From contig JBDTNY010000016.1 in NCBI GenBank assembly GCA_039933515.1, positions 1-5,672 of the forward strand: a stretch of DNA of 5,672 bases, written 5' to 3'. This document shows, one piece after another, positions 5,312 through 5,672 of the stretch. A program made the translations under genes and the position numbers. The DNA is from JAOUEA01 sp039933515. GTDB lineage: Bacteria > Actinomycetota > UBA4738 > HRBIN12. The first letter of the stretch is position 1; every line of letters begins with the position of its first letter. Below the pieces are notes generated by a model, which ran no database searches, was not told where the DNA came from, and worked only from the letters and a program-made list of their open reading frames with translations.

Positions 5312-5672
5312 TCTCGTTCGTGGAGGGCGAGGTCGTCGAGAAGACGGCCAACCGGGTGGTGCTGAACGTCGGAGGGGTCGGGTACGACCTTCAGGTTCCT
5401 ACCTCGGTGGTCGGGGCGTTGCCGCCGATCGGGCGGGCCACTCGCGTCCATACCCGCATGGTCGTGCGCGACGACTCGATGACCCTCTACGGCTTCTCCA
5501 CTCCCGACGAGCGAGGGCTGTTCGACCTGCTCACCGGCGTGACCGGGGTGGGGCCGAAGGTGGCGCTCTCCTTCCTGTCGGCGCTCACGCCCGACGCGAT
5601 CCGGCGGGCCGTCGTGTCGGGTGACGCCGTGGCGCTCACGGTTGTCCCGGGCGTGGGCAAGAAGGTCGCGCA
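5308..5672 (+). CDS. ruvA: Holliday junction branch migration protein RuvA, N-terminal 121 residues
   Basis: The ATG at 5308 overlaps the ruvC stop by four bases, implying translational coupling; the frame stays open to the window edge, so the C-terminal RuvB-binding domain is missing here. RuvA forms tetramers on Holliday junctions and recruits the RuvB motor. The N-terminal OB-fold domain (1 to about 63) shows VGGVGYDLQVP (21-31) and VVRDDSMTLYGF (52-63). D55 and D56 correspond to the acidic pin (E55, D56) of E. coli RuvA that splits the junction centre. Two helix-hairpin-helix DNA-binding motifs follow: LLTGVTGVGPKVALSFLSAL (74-93) and VVPGVGKKVA (112-121). ruvB would be expected just beyond the window. 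Confidence 0.97.
   Translation, partial: MISFVEGEVVEKTANRVVLNVGGVGYDLQVPTSVVGALPPIGRATRVHTRMVVRDDSMTLYGFSTPDERGLFDLLTGVTGVGPKVALSFLSALTPDAIRRAVVSGDAVALTVVPGVGKKVA

Noticed and set aside
1..5672. CRISPR arrays, insertion sequences, tRNA/rRNA genes, origins or attachment sites
   Set aside because: No regularly spaced repeats, transposase or integrase motifs, or cloverleaf-like sequence were seen on either strand.

Overview
The window is GC-rich. Its core genes use mostly G/C third positions, often start with GTG, and carry GGAGG-type ribosome sites or no leader at all. The order htpX-like / DUF3048 / pdxS-pdxT-yebC / ruvC-ruvA fits an actinomycete-type bacterium (Actinomycetota). The exact class cannot be fixed from sequence alone; a non-mycobacterial, possibly environmental lineage is my inference.

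Layout, all genes on the + strand. Positions 3-128 hold the last 41 codons of an M48 (HtpX-like) membrane zinc protease. A promoter-like pair and a perfect hairpin then precede a membrane-anchored DUF3048 (YerB-like) protein at 255-1307. A dyad-rich spacer leads to pdxS (1414-2295) and pdxT (2321-2878), the two subunits of the ribose-5-phosphate-dependent pyridoxal 5'-phosphate synthase. yebC (2883-3632) follows four bases later, with its ribosome site inside pdxT, so pdxS-pdxT-yebC look like one operon.

Positions 3633-4786 break the usual yebC-ruvC neighbourhood with about 1.15 kb of less GC-biased, accessory-looking DNA. The first ~250 bases hold inverted repeats but no convincing gene. After a promoter-like pair at 3888-3917 comes an unrecognised secreted protein gene (4029-4713). 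Its signal peptide and body lie in different frames, and the break is best placed at a four-T run (4086-4089). The body is a tandem duplication of a ~95-residue unit, each with one Cys pair. This is the most interesting part of the window.

ruvC (4787-5311) has a near-consensus promoter that places transcription start almost on its ATG, so it is probably expressed without a leader. It overlaps ruvA by four bases (ATGA); ruvA runs off the window end. RuvA (with RuvB, presumably just downstream) moves Holliday junctions and RuvC cuts them. The rest of the window is ordinary housekeeping sequence.
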